DNA from: Fidelibacterota bacterium
GTDB lineage: Bacteria > Fidelibacterota > Marinisomatia > Marinisomatales > TCS55
Length of the DNA stretch: 63,466 bases
Direction: 5' to 3'
NCBI GenBank assembly: GCA_022561485.1
Contig: JADFRD010000002.1
Location: 1-63,466 of the forward strand
Shown: positions 17,374 to 27,184 of the stretch, piece after piece
How the letters are laid out: each line of letters opens with the position of its first letter
How positions within the stretch are numbered: position 1 is the stretch's first letter
Program-made: the position numbers and the translations under genes
Notes under the pieces: generated by a model
Told to the model about the DNA's origin: nothing
The model's database searches: none
Seen by the model: the letters and a program-made list of their open reading frames with translations, nothing else

Positions 17374-18726
17374 ATGTCGCAAGTAAAAATAAAAAAAGGG
17401 CATGATATCCAGATTGCCGGTGTCCCCAAAAAAGAGCTGGAAATCCCAGGGCAATCACAGACAGTCGCAATCCATCCAACAGATTTTCGTTATATTAAGC
17501 CCAAGTTACTGGTGAAAGAAGGGGATAATGTAAAGATTGGAACTCCTCTCTTTTTTGACAAGCGTAACCCTGATATTAACTGGGCATCTCCCGGAGCAGG
17601 AAAAGTAGCCGCAATTCATTACGGTCCCCGTCGTGTCATTGAAAAAATGATAATCGAAATCGATAAAGATGAAGAATCGGTCGAATTACCGGTTCTGGAT
17701 ACGGCACAAATTCTTGAATCCCCCAAGGAAAAGATTACTGAACAGATTCTGAATGCCGGCCTGTGGCCGATGATTCGCCAGCGCCCCTTTAATAAGGTAG
17801 CCAATCCGTCTACGAGCCCCAGTTCCATATTTGTTTCCTGTTTTAATTCGGCACCGTTGACAGTAGACCTTGATGTTGCCTTACGCAATAGACAATCGTC
17901 ATTTCGAGCGGGTATTGCGGTATTATCACGATTAACGGATGGTGACGTTCATGTTAGCGTGGGTGAAAATTCCATTTCAGAAACATTCATGGATATACCT
18001 CATGCGAAAACCCATTCCATATCCGGTCCTCATCCAGCCGGTAATGTCGGAATCCAAATTTACCACATTGATCCCCTTAAACCCGGTAAAATTATTTGGA
18101 CTGTGGAAGCACAACATGTTGTTACATTGGGCGGATTATTTTTAAAAGGTGTTTTTGACCCAAGTATTGTCATGACGATTGGTGGTCCGGCGGTCAATAA
18201 ACCCACACATTTTAAGACACGAATCGGAACGGCTATACAGCCATTGATCAAGGATAGATTAAATGATGGGCCTAATCGGTTTATCTCCGGTGATGTGTTA
18301 ACAGGCAAAACCAATGATAAAGACGGATATGTTTCTTTTTATCATTCGGGTGTATCCGTTCTACCTGAATCTGATGAACGGGAATTTTTAAGTATGTTAA
18401 AACCTGGTTCAAGTAACAGCCGTTACAGCTTAACCAATGCGTTTTGGTCATTCCGACGATCTCTATTTCCATTTACAACGAGTAAAAACGGTGAAGAACG
18501 AGCCATGGTGCCCATCAACTCTTGGGAAAATGTATTGCCTATGGATATTTTTCCGAACCCGTTGTTTCGTGCCATCCTGGCCAATGATGTTGAAGAAATG
18601 GAGCAACTCGGGTTGCTCGAATGTGATGAAGAAGATTTTGCACTGTGTTCTTTTGCCGATGCCAGTAAAATTGATGTTGGGGCTGTGATTCGCCAGGGAC
18701 TGGATGTATTGGAGGCTGAAGGATAA
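17374..18726 (+). CDS. nqrA: Na+-translocating NADH:quinone reductase subunit A
   Basis: A 450-residue soluble subunit associated with ubiquinone interaction. The beginning IKKGHDIQIAGVPKKEL is typical, with DFRYIKPKLLVKEGDNVKIGTPLFFDK (biotinyl/lipoyl-like fold) and GPHPAGNVGIQIYHIDPLKPGKI also family-specific. It starts after a short gap from nuoN with AAGGTCAGG before the ATG. Length fits NqrA. Two bases separate it from nqrB. Confidence 0.95.
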   Translation: MSQVKIKKGHDIQIAGVPKKELEIPGQSQTVAIHPTDFRYIKPKLLVKEGDNVKIGTPLFFDKRNPDINWASPGAGKVAAIHYGPRRVIEKMIIEIDKDEESVELPVLDTAQILESPKEKITEQILNAGLWPMIRQRPFNKVANPSTSPSSIFVSCFNSAPLTVDLDVALRNRQSSFRAGIAVLSRLTDGDVHVSVGENSISETFMDIPHAKTHSISGPHPAGNVGIQIYHIDPLKPGKIIWTVEAQHVVTLGGLFLKGVFDPSIVMTIGGPAVNKPTHFKTRIGTAIQPLIKDRLNDGPNRFISGDVLTGKTNDKDGYVSFYHSGVSVLPESDEREFLSMLKPGSSNSRYSLTNAFWSFRRSLFPFTTSKNGEERAMVPINSWENVLPMDIFPNPLFRAILANDVEEMEQLGLLECDEEDFALCSFADASKIDVGAVIRQGLDVLEAEG

Positions 18727-18728
18727 TT

Positions 18729-19904
18729 ATGAAGTTCATTCGTACTATATTGGACAAAATTGAACCCATTTTTGACAAGGGTGGTTTCCTGGAAAAATTT
18801 CATCCTGTGTATGAAGCTACCGATACTATTCTATTTTCAACCAATGAAAAAACAGAATCAGGCCCGCACATCCGGGACAGCATTGATAATAAACGGGTTA
18901 TGATCCTTGTGGTGATTGCTCTCATCCCGCTTTATATCTTTGGCGCTATTAATATTGGCTGGCAGGCGGCAAGTGTATCTGGTATTGAACGCTCTGTTTT
19001 AGAGAATTTCTGGATTGGTATGGGTTCCATTTTCCCAATTCTAATGACTGCATTAGTCGCAGGCGGATTCTGGGAAGTATTATTTGCTGTGGTCAGAAAG
19101 CACTCTATTAATGAGGGATTTTTAGTGACATGGGCGCTGATTCCATTAATCATGCCGCCTACTATTCCTTTGTGGCAAGTGGCGCTTGCCACGTCTTTTG
19201 GCGTGGTGATTGGTAAAGAAATATTTGGCGGTGTCGGCATGAATATATTCAATCCGGCATTGGTGGCAAGGGCATTTATTTTCTTCGCCTATCCGAGTCA
19301 AATATCCGGAGATAAAGTTTGGGTCAACGTCGATGGAATTTCAGGCGCAACGGCATTGTCCATTCCAGCGGCCGTTGAAAATGGGAATGCTGTAGAATTA
19401 TTATCAAACATTACCCGGTTTGATTATTCTTGGTCCAATATGTTCTGGGGATATATTCCCGGATCGATTGGCGAAACAAATAAGTTTTTGATTATACTCG
19501 GTGCGTTGTTTCTGATGTACACCGGAATTGTGAATTGGCGCGTAATCGTTGGGGCGCTAATTGGGCTATTGGGCACAGCCACGTTAACTAATATTTTGTC
19601 TTCTTATTCTTCCAACACCATGCTTACTTTACCGGCTCATTATCATTTGGTTATGGGCGGGTTTTTGTTTGGAGTTGCCTTTATGGCCACTGAACCTGTT
19701 ACCGGTGCTCATACGGACAAAGGAAGATGGATTTATGGTTTTATGATTGGGCTCCTGACGGTCATTATTCGTTCCATTAACCCGGCTTATCCCGAAGGAA
19801 CCATGCTGGCAATTTTACTCATGAATGCGTTTGCACCATTGATTGATTATTATGTAGTTCAGGGGAATATTAGCCAACGGTTGAAGAGATATGCAGCAGA
19901 GTAA
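18729..19904 (+). CDS. nqrB: Na+-NQR subunit B (FMN-carrying membrane subunit)
   Basis: A 391-residue membrane subunit with about ten helices. The SGAT motif (DGISGATALS) places covalent FMN on Thr208, the residue flavinylated by ApbE. GKEIFGGVGMNIFNPALVARAFIFFAYP is the conserved hallmark. It is the main site of quinone reduction and sodium transfer. It overlaps nqrC by 14 bases. Confidence 0.96.
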   Translation: MKFIRTILDKIEPIFDKGGFLEKFHPVYEATDTILFSTNEKTESGPHIRDSIDNKRVMILVVIALIPLYIFGAINIGWQAASVSGIERSVLENFWIGMGSIFPILMTALVAGGFWEVLFAVVRKHSINEGFLVTWALIPLIMPPTIPLWQVALATSFGVVIGKEIFGGVGMNIFNPALVARAFIFFAYPSQISGDKVWVNVDGISGATALSIPAAVENGNAVELLSNITRFDYSWSNMFWGYIPGSIGETNKFLIILGALFLMYTGIVNWRVIVGALIGLLGTATLTNILSSYSSNTMLTLPAHYHLVMGGFLFGVAFMATEPVTGAHTDKGRWIYGFMIGLLTVIIRSINPAYPEGTMLAILLMNAFAPLIDYYVVQGNISQRLKRYAAE

Positions 19905-20604
19905 TACATATACATTATTATTCACAGCCGTTGTAACCATTATCCTTGGATTTATGCTATCCCTGGCTGCCACAGCTTTAAAGGAACGGCAGGATTTAAA
20001 CGTCGCTATCGATATCAAAAAAAATATTTTACGTTCACTGGGTTTTTCTGAAAGCGATTCTGAACCATGGACACAAGAAGCTGTTATTGACATTTTCGAA
20101 CGCAATATTGATAGTTTTGTTGTCGACGATAACGGGAATAAAATACCCGATTTGAGTGTAGATAATATTATCGAGACAGATCAATACCCGGTTTACTGCA
20201 ATCATATCCCGGGAGGTGGAATCGATGGTTATGCCCTTCCTATTTCCGGAAAAGGGCTTTGGTCTACATTATATGGGTATATTGCTTTAGAATCTGATGG
20301 AATAACTGTAAAAGGAATTACATTTTACAAGCATGGTGAAACTCCCGGTCTTGGCGCCGAAGTGGAAAAAGAGTGGTTTACCAGTAATTTTGTTGGTAAA
20401 AGAATCGTAGATGATAACGGTAAGTTAGTCAGTATTCAAATTATTAAAGGTAAGGTTGATGAAGATTCACCGGATGCATATCACCAGGTCGATGGTATTT
20501 CCGGTGCTACGATGACCAGTAAAGGATTGAATGCATTCCTCATGTCCGATCTTAAAAAATATGAACCTTTCTTACAACGAATTCGCAGGGAAGGCAGTAG
20601 TTAA
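19891..20604 (+). CDS. nqrC: Na+-NQR subunit C (covalent FMN)
   Basis: A 237-residue protein with one N-terminal transmembrane helix (residues about 7-30) and a periplasmic FMN-binding domain. [12 protein letters not shown] provides Thr207, the second ApbE flavinylation target; [15 protein letters not shown] is conserved. It shares one base with nqrD. Confidence 0.95.
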   Translation: MQQSNTYTLLFTAVVTIILGFMLSLAATALKERQDLNVAIDIKKNILRSLGFSESDSEPWTQEAVIDIFERNIDSFVVDDNGNKIPDLSVDNIIETDQYPVYCNHIPGGGIDGYALPISGKGLWSTLYGYIALESDGITVKGITFYKHGETPGLGAEVEKEWFTSNFVGKRIVDDNGKLVSIQIIKGKVDEDSPDAYHQVDGISGATMTSKGLNAFLMSDLKKYEPFLQRIRREGSS

Positions 20605-21230
20605 TGTCTTTATTAAGTAAAAAATCAAAAACGGTTCTAACAGATCCATTGATGAATAATAACCCCATTACTTTTCAGGTTTTGGGAATTTGTTCTGCCT
20701 TAGCTGTAACAGTAAAAGTGGATACTGCTGTGATTATGACCGTTGCGTTGGTTTTTGTATTAACGATGTCCAACACGATTATTTCTCTGTTGAGAAAATT
20801 GATTCCGGCCCGTGTTCGAATCATAATTATGTTGTCTATAATAGCATCATTGGTGATTTTAACGGATCAAGTTTTGAAAGCATACATGTACGACATGAGC
20901 AAGCAGCTCTCCGTATTCGTCGGGCTTATTATTACCAATTGTATCGTTATGGGTCGTGCGGAAGCCTTTGCTATGCAGAATAAACCCGGTAAGGCATTTT
21001 GGGATGGGTTGGGCAACGGCCTTGGTTATGGGTTGATTTTGATTGCTGTATCCATATTTAGAGAAATATTAGGCAGCGGAACATTATATGGTTTTCAAAT
21101 CATCCCTACGGCTTTATATGAATCCGGCTATGTAAATAATGGTTTAATGGTTTTGTCTCCAGGCGCTTTCATAATTTTGGGATTGATTATCTGGGTACAA
21201 AGAACGATTACCAATGTGGAGGAAGATTGA
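20604..21230 (+). CDS. nqrD: Na+-NQR subunit D
   Basis: A 208-residue membrane subunit with about six helices. It has [34 protein letters not shown] at the start and the half-helix motif [20 protein letters not shown] with the cysteine that helps bind the intramembrane iron or [2Fe-2S] centre shared with NqrE. Its stop lies one base before the preferred nqrE start. Confidence 0.95.
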   Translation: MSLLSKKSKTVLTDPLMNNNPITFQVLGICSALAVTVKVDTAVIMTVALVFVLTMSNTIISLLRKLIPARVRIIIMLSIIASLVILTDQVLKAYMYDMSKQLSVFVGLIITNCIVMGRAEAFAMQNKPGKAFWDGLGNGLGYGLILIAVSIFREILGSGTLYGFQIIPTALYESGYVNNGLMVLSPGAFIILGLIIWVQRTITNVEED

Positions 21231-21231
21231 T

Positions 21232-21843
21232 ATGCTGGAACATTATATCAGTTTAGCCACCAAAGCAATTTTTGTAGAAAATATTCTCCTGGCATATTTC
21301 CTGGGGATGTGTTCGTTTTTAGCCATATCCAAAAAAGTTGAAACATCCATCGGGCTGGGATTGGCTGTGACATTTGTATTAACAATCACATCTCCGGTAA
21401 ACTGGGCGATTCATCATTTTTTGCTGCAGGATGGAGCTTTGGCATGGGCTGGATTGCCGGAAGTTGATTTGAGTTATTTGAATTTTATTGTATTCATTGC
21501 TGTTATCGCTGCTATGGTCCAATTGGTTGAAATGATCCTGGATCGTTTTTCACCTACACTGTATTACAATCTTGGAATTTTCTTGCCTCTCATCGCCGTC
21601 AACTGCGCCATCCTGGGTGGCGCGCTGTTTCTGGTTGAACGAGATTATACATTTATGGAATCAACGGTTTTCGGATTTGGGTCTGGATTAGGTTGGTTTC
21701 TGGCGATTGCATCTATGTCAACCATTCGGCACCGTTTACGGTACTCAAATGTTCCACCAAAATTGAGAGGGTTGGGAATCACAATGTTGTTGACCGGTTT
21801 GTTATCCATGGCATTCATGGCATTTTCTGGTATAGATTTATAA
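21232..21843 (+). CDS. nqrE: Na+-NQR subunit E
   Basis: A 203-residue membrane subunit homologous to NqrD in inverted topology. It begins [35 protein letters not shown], with the cysteine in GMCSF and another in [14 protein letters not shown] facing the shared metal centre. An ATG six codons upstream is possible, but GGAGGAAG ends eight bases before 21232, which favours this start. It overlaps nqrF by one base. Confidence 0.94.
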   Translation: MLEHYISLATKAIFVENILLAYFLGMCSFLAISKKVETSIGLGLAVTFVLTITSPVNWAIHHFLLQDGALAWAGLPEVDLSYLNFIVFIAVIAAMVQLVEMILDRFSPTLYYNLGIFLPLIAVNCAILGGALFLVERDYTFMESTVFGFGSGLGWFLAIASMSTIRHRLRYSNVPPKLRGLGITMLLTGLLSMAFMAFSGIDL

Positions 21844-23075
21844 TGATTTCTACTGCTATATCCGGAATGGTCATCTTTACAGGGGTTATCTTATTGCTGG
21901 TTATCCTTTTAAATTATGCTCAATCAAAACTTTTACCTCAAGGTGACATTACCATACATATTAATGGTGATCCAGAAAATGATATTACTACAAAACCAGG
22001 ATCTACTTTACTTTCTACTTTATCAGCTGAAAATATCTTTCTTCCTTCTGCCTGCGGTGGTATAGGAACGTGTGCCATGTGTAGATGCCAGGTTCTGGAA
22101 GGCGGCGGAGAAATCCTGCCAACGGAAACAGGCCATATTAGTCGAAATGAAGCCAAAGATCACTGGCGATTGGCCTGTCAGCTAAAAGTAAGAGAGAGTT
22201 TGAATATTCATATTCCGGAAGAGGTTTTCAATATCCGCAAATGGGAATGCACCGTTAAATCGAATAACAATGTTGCCACTTTTATCAAAGAGTTGATTAT
22301 GGAATTGCCTGAAGGCGAGCAATTGAATTTCCAAGCCGGTGGTTATATCCAGATTGATATTCCTGAATATAAAAACTTGTTATTTAATAATTTTGATGTA
22401 GAGAACCAATATCATCCGGACTGGGACAAATATAAAATTTGGGATTTAGCAGCAAACAATGATGATGAAATTAGTCGGGCATATTCCATGGCAAATCATC
22501 CGGCTGAAGGAAACAGAGTCATGCTCAACGTTCGGATCGCCACACCGCCTCCTCAACTCTGGAATGATGTGCCTCCGGGAAAGGCTTCCTCATATATTTT
22601 TAATTTGAAACCCGATGATAAGGTCATCATCTCCGGACCATACGGTGAATTTTTTATCAAAGATACTGATCGCGAGATGGTGTATATCGGCGGTGGTGCA
22701 GGAATGGCTCCCATGCGTTCTCATTTATATCATCTATTTAACACCTTAAAGACAGGTAGAAAAGTATCCTTCTGGTATGGCGCCCGGAGCCTCCGGGAAA
22801 TGTTTTATGATGATGAATTCAAAAAAATTGCAGATTCGTTTCCTAATTTCAATTATAACGTCGCATTATCTGAGCCACTCCCGGAAGATAATTGGGAGGG
22901 TCCAACTGGTTTTATTCACCAGGTTTTGCATGATATATATCTGAAAGATCATGAAGATCCAACTGAAATTGAATATTATATGTGTGGCCCCCCTCCCATG
23001 ATTGCTGCTCTAGATAATATGCTTTACGAACTCGGTGTTGAAAAAGATATGATAGCGTACGATAGTTTTGGTTAA
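21843..23075 (+). CDS. nqrF: Na+-NQR subunit F (NADH dehydrogenase module)
   Basis: A 410-residue subunit that takes electrons from NADH. It has an N-terminal membrane helix (residues 5-25), a [2Fe-2S] ferredoxin domain with Cys71, Cys77, Cys80 and Cys112, FAD-binding SRAYSMANHP, and NAD-binding GGGAGMAPMRSH and CGPPPM. The frame is open upstream into nqrE, but ATG at 21843, fused to the nqrE stop, gives the correct N-terminus. It is the only NADH-oxidising module in this respiratory region. Confidence 0.96.
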   Translation: MISTAISGMVIFTGVILLLVILLNYAQSKLLPQGDITIHINGDPENDITTKPGSTLLSTLSAENIFLPSACGGIGTCAMCRCQVLEGGGEILPTETGHISRNEAKDHWRLACQLKVRESLNIHIPEEVFNIRKWECTVKSNNNVATFIKELIMELPEGEQLNFQAGGYIQIDIPEYKNLLFNNFDVENQYHPDWDKYKIWDLAANNDDEISRAYSMANHPAEGNRVMLNVRIATPPPQLWNDVPPGKASSYIFNLKPDDKVIISGPYGEFFIKDTDREMVYIGGGAGMAPMRSHLYHLFNTLKTGRKVSFWYGARSLREMFYDDEFKKIADSFPNFNYNVALSEPLPEDNWEGPTGFIHQVLHDIYLKDHEDPTEIEYYMCGPPPMIAALDNMLYELGVEKDMIAYDSFG

Positions 23076-23079
23076 TGAT

Positions 23080-24105
23080 ATGTTTGAAATTAAAATGATT
23101 AAAGCTCGGCTTCTGTTGGGCTTTTTTATCTTATTAGGGTTCAGTGGATGTTCCCGTTCTCCGATAGAAATTAACCTGCTTGGCGAAACAATGGGAACAA
23201 CCTATTCTATAAAGATTGTTTCCGATGAAAAAATTGATGAAGAAATAATTCAGCATGACATAGATTCTATTTTAGTTAGCATAAACAAGCAAATGTCAAC
23301 TTACATAGACGGCAGTGAAATCAATCAATTCAATGCATATCAGGGAAGTGCCCCGTTTCAATTATCTCCGGAATTTTATCAAGTCGTTGAACGTGCATTG
23401 CATTGGACGCATATGACTGACGGTGCCTTTGATATTTCCATCATGCCTTTATCAACAATTTGGGGTTTCGGTGCAAAGAGAGTTTTTTCATCTCCCTCTG
23501 AACTTGATATAAAATCAGCCTTGGAGAGTTCAGGATATGAACAATTAACACTTCAATTATCTGGTCTGCAAAAATTGAACCCAAATGTTCAACTTGATGT
23601 CAATGCCATTGCCAAAGGGTTTGGTGTCGATGTTGTCGCATCGTATTTTAGCCGTGTGAATATTTCAAATTATATGATTGAAATCGGAGGGGAAGTTTAT
23701 TGTAGCGGTGTTAATCGGAAAGGAGAGATTTGGAATATTGGTATTCAATCACCGAATAATATTAATCAGGGATTTTTAGGTATTGTGACTCTGAATAATC
23801 AGGCGATAGCAACGTCCGGTGATTATAGAAATTTTTATATGTCGGAAGGGAAGGTAATTTCTCATGTCATCGACCCGCGCACCGGCGAAACAGTAACAGA
23901 TGTTTCTTCAGCATCTGTCATAGCGGATAATTGTATGGATGCTGATGCATTGGCTACAGCGCTCATGGTGATGGGGAAGGAAGATGGAATTAAACTGATT
24001 GAATCATTAAATGGAATAGAATCGTTGATGGTAATTCGGAATGAGGATGGCTCACTTGAAGAAGTTATGAGCTCAGGGTTTGAATTTACTTCAGTTCAGG
24101 AGTGA
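23080..24105 (+). CDS. apbE: FAD:protein FMN transferase (lipoprotein)
   Basis: A 341-residue ApbE. It attaches FMN by a phosphoester bond to threonines of NqrB and NqrC. A lipoprotein signal ends LLGFSGC. Family motifs are GETMGTTYSIK, DVNAIAKGFGVD, IEIGGEVYCSG and SHVIDPRTGE with the metal-binding aspartate. ATG at 23080 is preferred to an upstream TTG (23068) inside the nqrF stop region. Its last 20 bases overlap nqrM, which is read from the other strand. Confidence 0.95.
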   Translation: MFEIKMIKARLLLGFFILLGFSGCSRSPIEINLLGETMGTTYSIKIVSDEKIDEEIIQHDIDSILVSINKQMSTYIDGSEINQFNAYQGSAPFQLSPEFYQVVERALHWTHMTDGAFDISIMPLSTIWGFGAKRVFSSPSELDIKSALESSGYEQLTLQLSGLQKLNPNVQLDVNAIAKGFGVDVVASYFSRVNISNYMIEIGGEVYCSGVNRKGEIWNIGIQSPNNINQGFLGIVTLNNQAIATSGDYRNFYMSEGKVISHVIDPRTGETVTDVSSASVIADNCMDADALATALMVMGKEDGIKLIESLNGIESLMVIRNEDGSLEEVMSSGFEFTSVQE

Positions 24106-24292
24106 TATCCTGGAATTCGCATTTTTCAGTATCACCACCGCAAGTTGGGCACGTCATTTCAACACCATCTATGACAATTTTACTACCCTGACCACCGCAG
24201 GATCCTTTAAGAGGTTTATTGTTAAAAATGACCCCAACAGCCATGGCCAATATCGCCAAAGCAAGAACCCCAATACTGAGAATAATTTCCAT
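24086..24292 (-). CDS. nqrM: Na+-NQR maturation protein NqrM
   Basis: A 68-residue protein with one N-terminal membrane helix (EIILSIGVLALAILAMAVGVIF) followed by NKPLKGSCGG and four cysteines (32, 48, 51, 58), the pattern of NqrM (DUF539), which delivers iron to the NqrDE centre. In Vibrio nqrM follows apbE on the same strand; here it is convergent and the two genes overlap by 20 bases. It therefore needs its own promoter, probably in 24293-24409. Confidence 0.88.
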   Translation of the reverse strand: MEIILSIGVLALAILAMAVGVIFNNKPLKGSCGGQGSKIVIDGVEMTCPTCGGDTEKCEFQDITPELK

Positions 24293-24409
24293 GTATAAAA
24301 TTACGCCATTTAATCAATTGAGTTCCAATCCATTCACTTTTACTTCAATAAGTATTGTAGACGTGTTAAACTCCCGTCTATTTTTATAACACTATTCAAC
24401 TTTTGAATT

Positions 24410-24568
24410 ATGGCGAACAATGAAAATGCTCCTAATTTTATGGTAAAATCTATTGCTGAGTCGTCCGGTATTGAAATGCCCAGTTTCTTTGGATATTTTG
24501 TTAAATATTCATTACCCATTTTATTCCCGCTTTATTTCCTCGTCATGTATCTGTTTTTTCTTAATTAG
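24410..24568 (+). pseudogene. Probable C-terminal remnant of a Na+/H+ antiporter-type permease
   Basis: A 52-codon frame reads [24 protein letters not shown], then [21 protein letters not shown] recall this pattern as the tail of citrate-transporter-superfamily (NhaD-like) antiporters (a GNGPNFMVKAIAE...MPSFFGY type ending). No matching upstream part is present and a stop precedes the ATG by one codon, so it is most likely the end of a lost gene. It could instead be a small membrane protein. The family match is from memory. Confidence 0.45.
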
Positions 24569-24713
24569 AAATTTGAAAATTGTTTAAATTTGGAGTAATG
24601 GAAGAACTCTCTACATATTCTGATGCATCGATAAAAACTACCACAAAAATAGGTTTGCTGTTAACCCATTCATCCAAAATTCCAGCAATCCAACATTCCA
24701 ATTTTATTAAGAC

Positions 24714-25256
24714 ATGAGAATTACGAAAGTAACCACTCGAACAGGTGACCGGGGTGAAACCGGGTTGGGCGATGGAAGCAGAGTGCAAAAAGATGACATT
24801 CGCATCCAATGTCTTGGAGCGATAGATGAATTGAATTCATTCATTGGATTTGGGAAAACAGCTGTGAATGATAAATCCATCATTTCATTTTTGGAAAGTA
24901 TCCAACAGGACTTATTTAACATTGGGGGTGAATTATCCCTTCCGGGAAAAGAAATAATGGCTGTGGATGTCAATCGAATTGTTGAATTGGAAAGCAGTGT
25001 TTTGGAATGGAATGAAGGTCTGCCGCAATTAAAAGAATTTATATTGCCGGGCGGGGCTGAAGCCTCTTCCAGAATGCATTTAGTGCGGACATCTGCCCGA
25101 AGAGCAGAAAGAAAACTGATTCAACTTCATCAATCAGAACCCGTTTCAGATCATTGCATAATGTATTTCAACAGATTATCAGATGTATTCTTTGTATTGG
25201 CCAGGAAACTTCAGCGCGAAGAGGGTGTTAACGAAAAACAATGGAAGCATGAATAA
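24714..25256 (+). CDS. Cob(I)alamin adenosyltransferase, PduO type
   Basis: A 180-residue enzyme that transfers adenosyl from ATP to cob(I)alamin, forming coenzyme B12. Family motifs: TRTGDRGETGLGDGSRVQKDD (ATP loop), RIQCLGAIDELNSFIG, LFNIGGELS, FILPGGAEASSRMHLVRTSARRAER and the final NRLSDVFFVLARK. It forms a helical trimer in related species. It fits the B12-dependent mutase encoded 6 kb downstream. No other cobalamin gene is in the window. Confidence 0.95.
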   Translation: MRITKVTTRTGDRGETGLGDGSRVQKDDIRIQCLGAIDELNSFIGFGKTAVNDKSIISFLESIQQDLFNIGGELSLPGKEIMAVDVNRIVELESSVLEWNEGLPQLKEFILPGGAEASSRMHLVRTSARRAERKLIQLHQSEPVSDHCIMYFNRLSDVFFVLARKLQREEGVNEKQWKHE

Positions 25257-25323
25257 TACTTTCCTACGTGTGTTATTAGCATGAGATCGGCTAAATTCTA
25301 GACTTGAAAAAATTGCAATAATT

Positions 25324-26319
25324 ATGAATTGGAAAAACGTAAATAAAATTATCGGTGAGTCAAAGCGAATACTGCTGACGTCCCACGAAAATCCTGACGG
25401 GGATGGGTTGGGATCTGCGTCAGCCATGTATTATCATCTACGTGAAGAGGGGATAGATTGCAAAATTATTAATTGTTCAGATTTTCCGAAAGAATATGAT
25501 TTTTTGAACACGGAACAGATTTTTGAATCGTATCATTCAGATAAACATGATGAATGGCTGCGAACATGTGATTTGGCCATCATTTTCGATGTAGGAGATT
25601 TTAAACGGCTGCGAAAAATTAAAGATGTCATTGAAAAATACAATATTAACACAATGAATATTGACCATCATCCCCATCCGGATGATCATCCGTTTACCTA
25701 CAATATAGTCGATGTAAAAGCCGCCGCCACCGGTGCCATGATTTTTGAATATTTTAAACAATATAGACATAAACCATTAACAAAAAATATTTGTGAAGGT
25801 ATTTACACTGCAGTCATGACGGATACCGGTTCGTTTCGTTATTCTAATACAGATGAAACATGCCATGAAATTGCCATTGTTTGCTTGGCTGCCGGTGTGG
25901 ATACGAGTAAAATTTATCAGAATGTCTATGAGTCAAAACCGCAGAGCAGTGTTCGGTTATTGGCTCGGGTCATTGATAACGTGACATTTGAGAATGATGG
26001 CATTTTTGCTTGGTTTACAATTGATAAAACCATGCTCGATGCTGCCGGGGCAACCCCGGCAGACGTAGACGGCTTCACTGATTTTGTCCGAACGATAAAA
26101 GGTGTTGAAGTGTCAGCGATGGTCTTTGAAAATGGAAATGAAACGTGCAGAATTAATTTTAGGTCAAAGGGAAAATATACTGTGAACGATGTCGCCAAAG
26201 CCATGGGTGGCGGCGGTCATAAATTTGCTGCAGGAGCAATAGTCCATGGAAATAAAGAAACAATTATTCCTCAAGTTGTTAAAGCAGTAAAAGCATCTTT
26301 AAAAAGACAATCTGTTTAA
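25324..26319 (+). CDS. nrnA: DHH-family phosphoesterase (NrnA-like nanoRNase / pAp phosphatase)
   Basis: A 331-residue two-domain enzyme. Residues 1-190 carry the DHH domain: SHENPDGDGLGSA, IFDVGDF, NIDHHPHPDDH and TDTGSFRYSNT. The C-terminal DHHA1 domain ends GGGGHKFAAGA. NrnA degrades 2-5 nt RNAs and dephosphorylates 3'-phosphoadenosine 5'-phosphate. Both fit the sequence; a c-di-AMP/pApA phosphodiesterase role is another possibility, since a diadenylate cyclase is encoded at 45582. One base separates it from ispH. Confidence 0.9.
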   Translation: MNWKNVNKIIGESKRILLTSHENPDGDGLGSASAMYYHLREEGIDCKIINCSDFPKEYDFLNTEQIFESYHSDKHDEWLRTCDLAIIFDVGDFKRLRKIKDVIEKYNINTMNIDHHPHPDDHPFTYNIVDVKAAATGAMIFEYFKQYRHKPLTKNICEGIYTAVMTDTGSFRYSNTDETCHEIAIVCLAAGVDTSKIYQNVYESKPQSSVRLLARVIDNVTFENDGIFAWFTIDKTMLDAAGATPADVDGFTDFVRTIKGVEVSAMVFENGNETCRINFRSKGKYTVNDVAKAMGGGGHKFAAGAIVHGNKETIIPQVVKAVKASLKRQSV

Positions 26320-26320
26320 A

Positions 26321-27184
26321 ATGAAAATCATTATAGCCAAAGATGCCGGTTATTGTTTTGGCGTTCGCGACGCCGTAAGCTTGGCTTACGATACAGCACA
26401 AGAATATGGCGATGTGTATATGCTTGGCCATATTGTTCATAATGAGAATGTGGTCAGAGACCTTGATCAAGCCGGGGCTAAAGTGGTGAAAAAACTGGAT
26501 GATGTTCCGGATGCAAAACCGATTCTTTTCCGCGCTCATGGTACAGCGACACATGTTTGGGATAAAGCTCAAAAAAAGGAAATGAATATTATTGATGCAA
26601 CATGCCCTTTGGTGAAGGATATTCATAATGAGGTCAGGATGCTTGAAAAAGAAGGACGGAATATTATTATTATTGGGGATCATGGGCACGATGAAGTTGT
26701 CGGCATTGCCAGTCAAGTCGAAAATCCAATTATTATTGCCACTCCGGATGAAGCGCAGAAATTAAGAAAAATGAAAAAAGCAGGAGTTGTCAGCCAGTCA
26801 ACGCAAACCATTGAAAATGTTCAGGAAATTATTAATATTCTCATGACAAAAGTGTTTGATTTGCGTTTTGTCAATACAATCTGTTTTCCAACGAAACGAA
26901 ATCAACAACAGTTAAAAGATTTATCGGAAAAATGCGATGTAATGATTGTTATCGGTTCGTTCACCAGCGCAAATTCAATGCGTTTAACCCAACTGGCCAA
27001 AGAACGAAATGAACGATCTTACCAAGTAACGTGTGCGGATGATTTAGATAGAAATTGGTTTAAAGATACTGACGTTGTGGGTGTTTCAGCCGGCGCATCT
27101 ACTCCGGATAATATTATTGAAGAAGTAACGGTACGTATAAAAAGTTTTACAAAAACCCTTGAAGAGGAATTGGTCTATGAGTAA
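26321..27184 (+). CDS. ispH: 4-hydroxy-3-methylbut-2-enyl diphosphate reductase
   Basis: A 287-residue iron-sulfur enzyme for the last step of the MEP isoprenoid pathway, giving IPP and DMAPP. The three cluster ligands are Cys12 ([12 protein letters not shown]), Cys95 (DATCPLVK) and Cys188 ([11 protein letters not shown]). RAHGTA and GSFTSANS are further motifs. It shares the cluster with dxs, the first enzyme of the pathway, 1.6 kb downstream. It overlaps pdxS by eight bases. Confidence 0.95.
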   Translation: MKIIIAKDAGYCFGVRDAVSLAYDTAQEYGDVYMLGHIVHNENVVRDLDQAGAKVVKKLDDVPDAKPILFRAHGTATHVWDKAQKKEMNIIDATCPLVKDIHNEVRMLEKEGRNIIIIGDHGHDEVVGIASQVENPIIIATPDEAQKLRKMKKAGVVSQSTQTIENVQEIINILMTKVFDLRFVNTICFPTKRNQQQLKDLSEKCDVMIVIGSFTSANSMRLTQLAKERNERSYQVTCADDLDRNWFKDTDVVGVSAGASTPDNIIEEVTVRIKSFTKTLEEELVYE

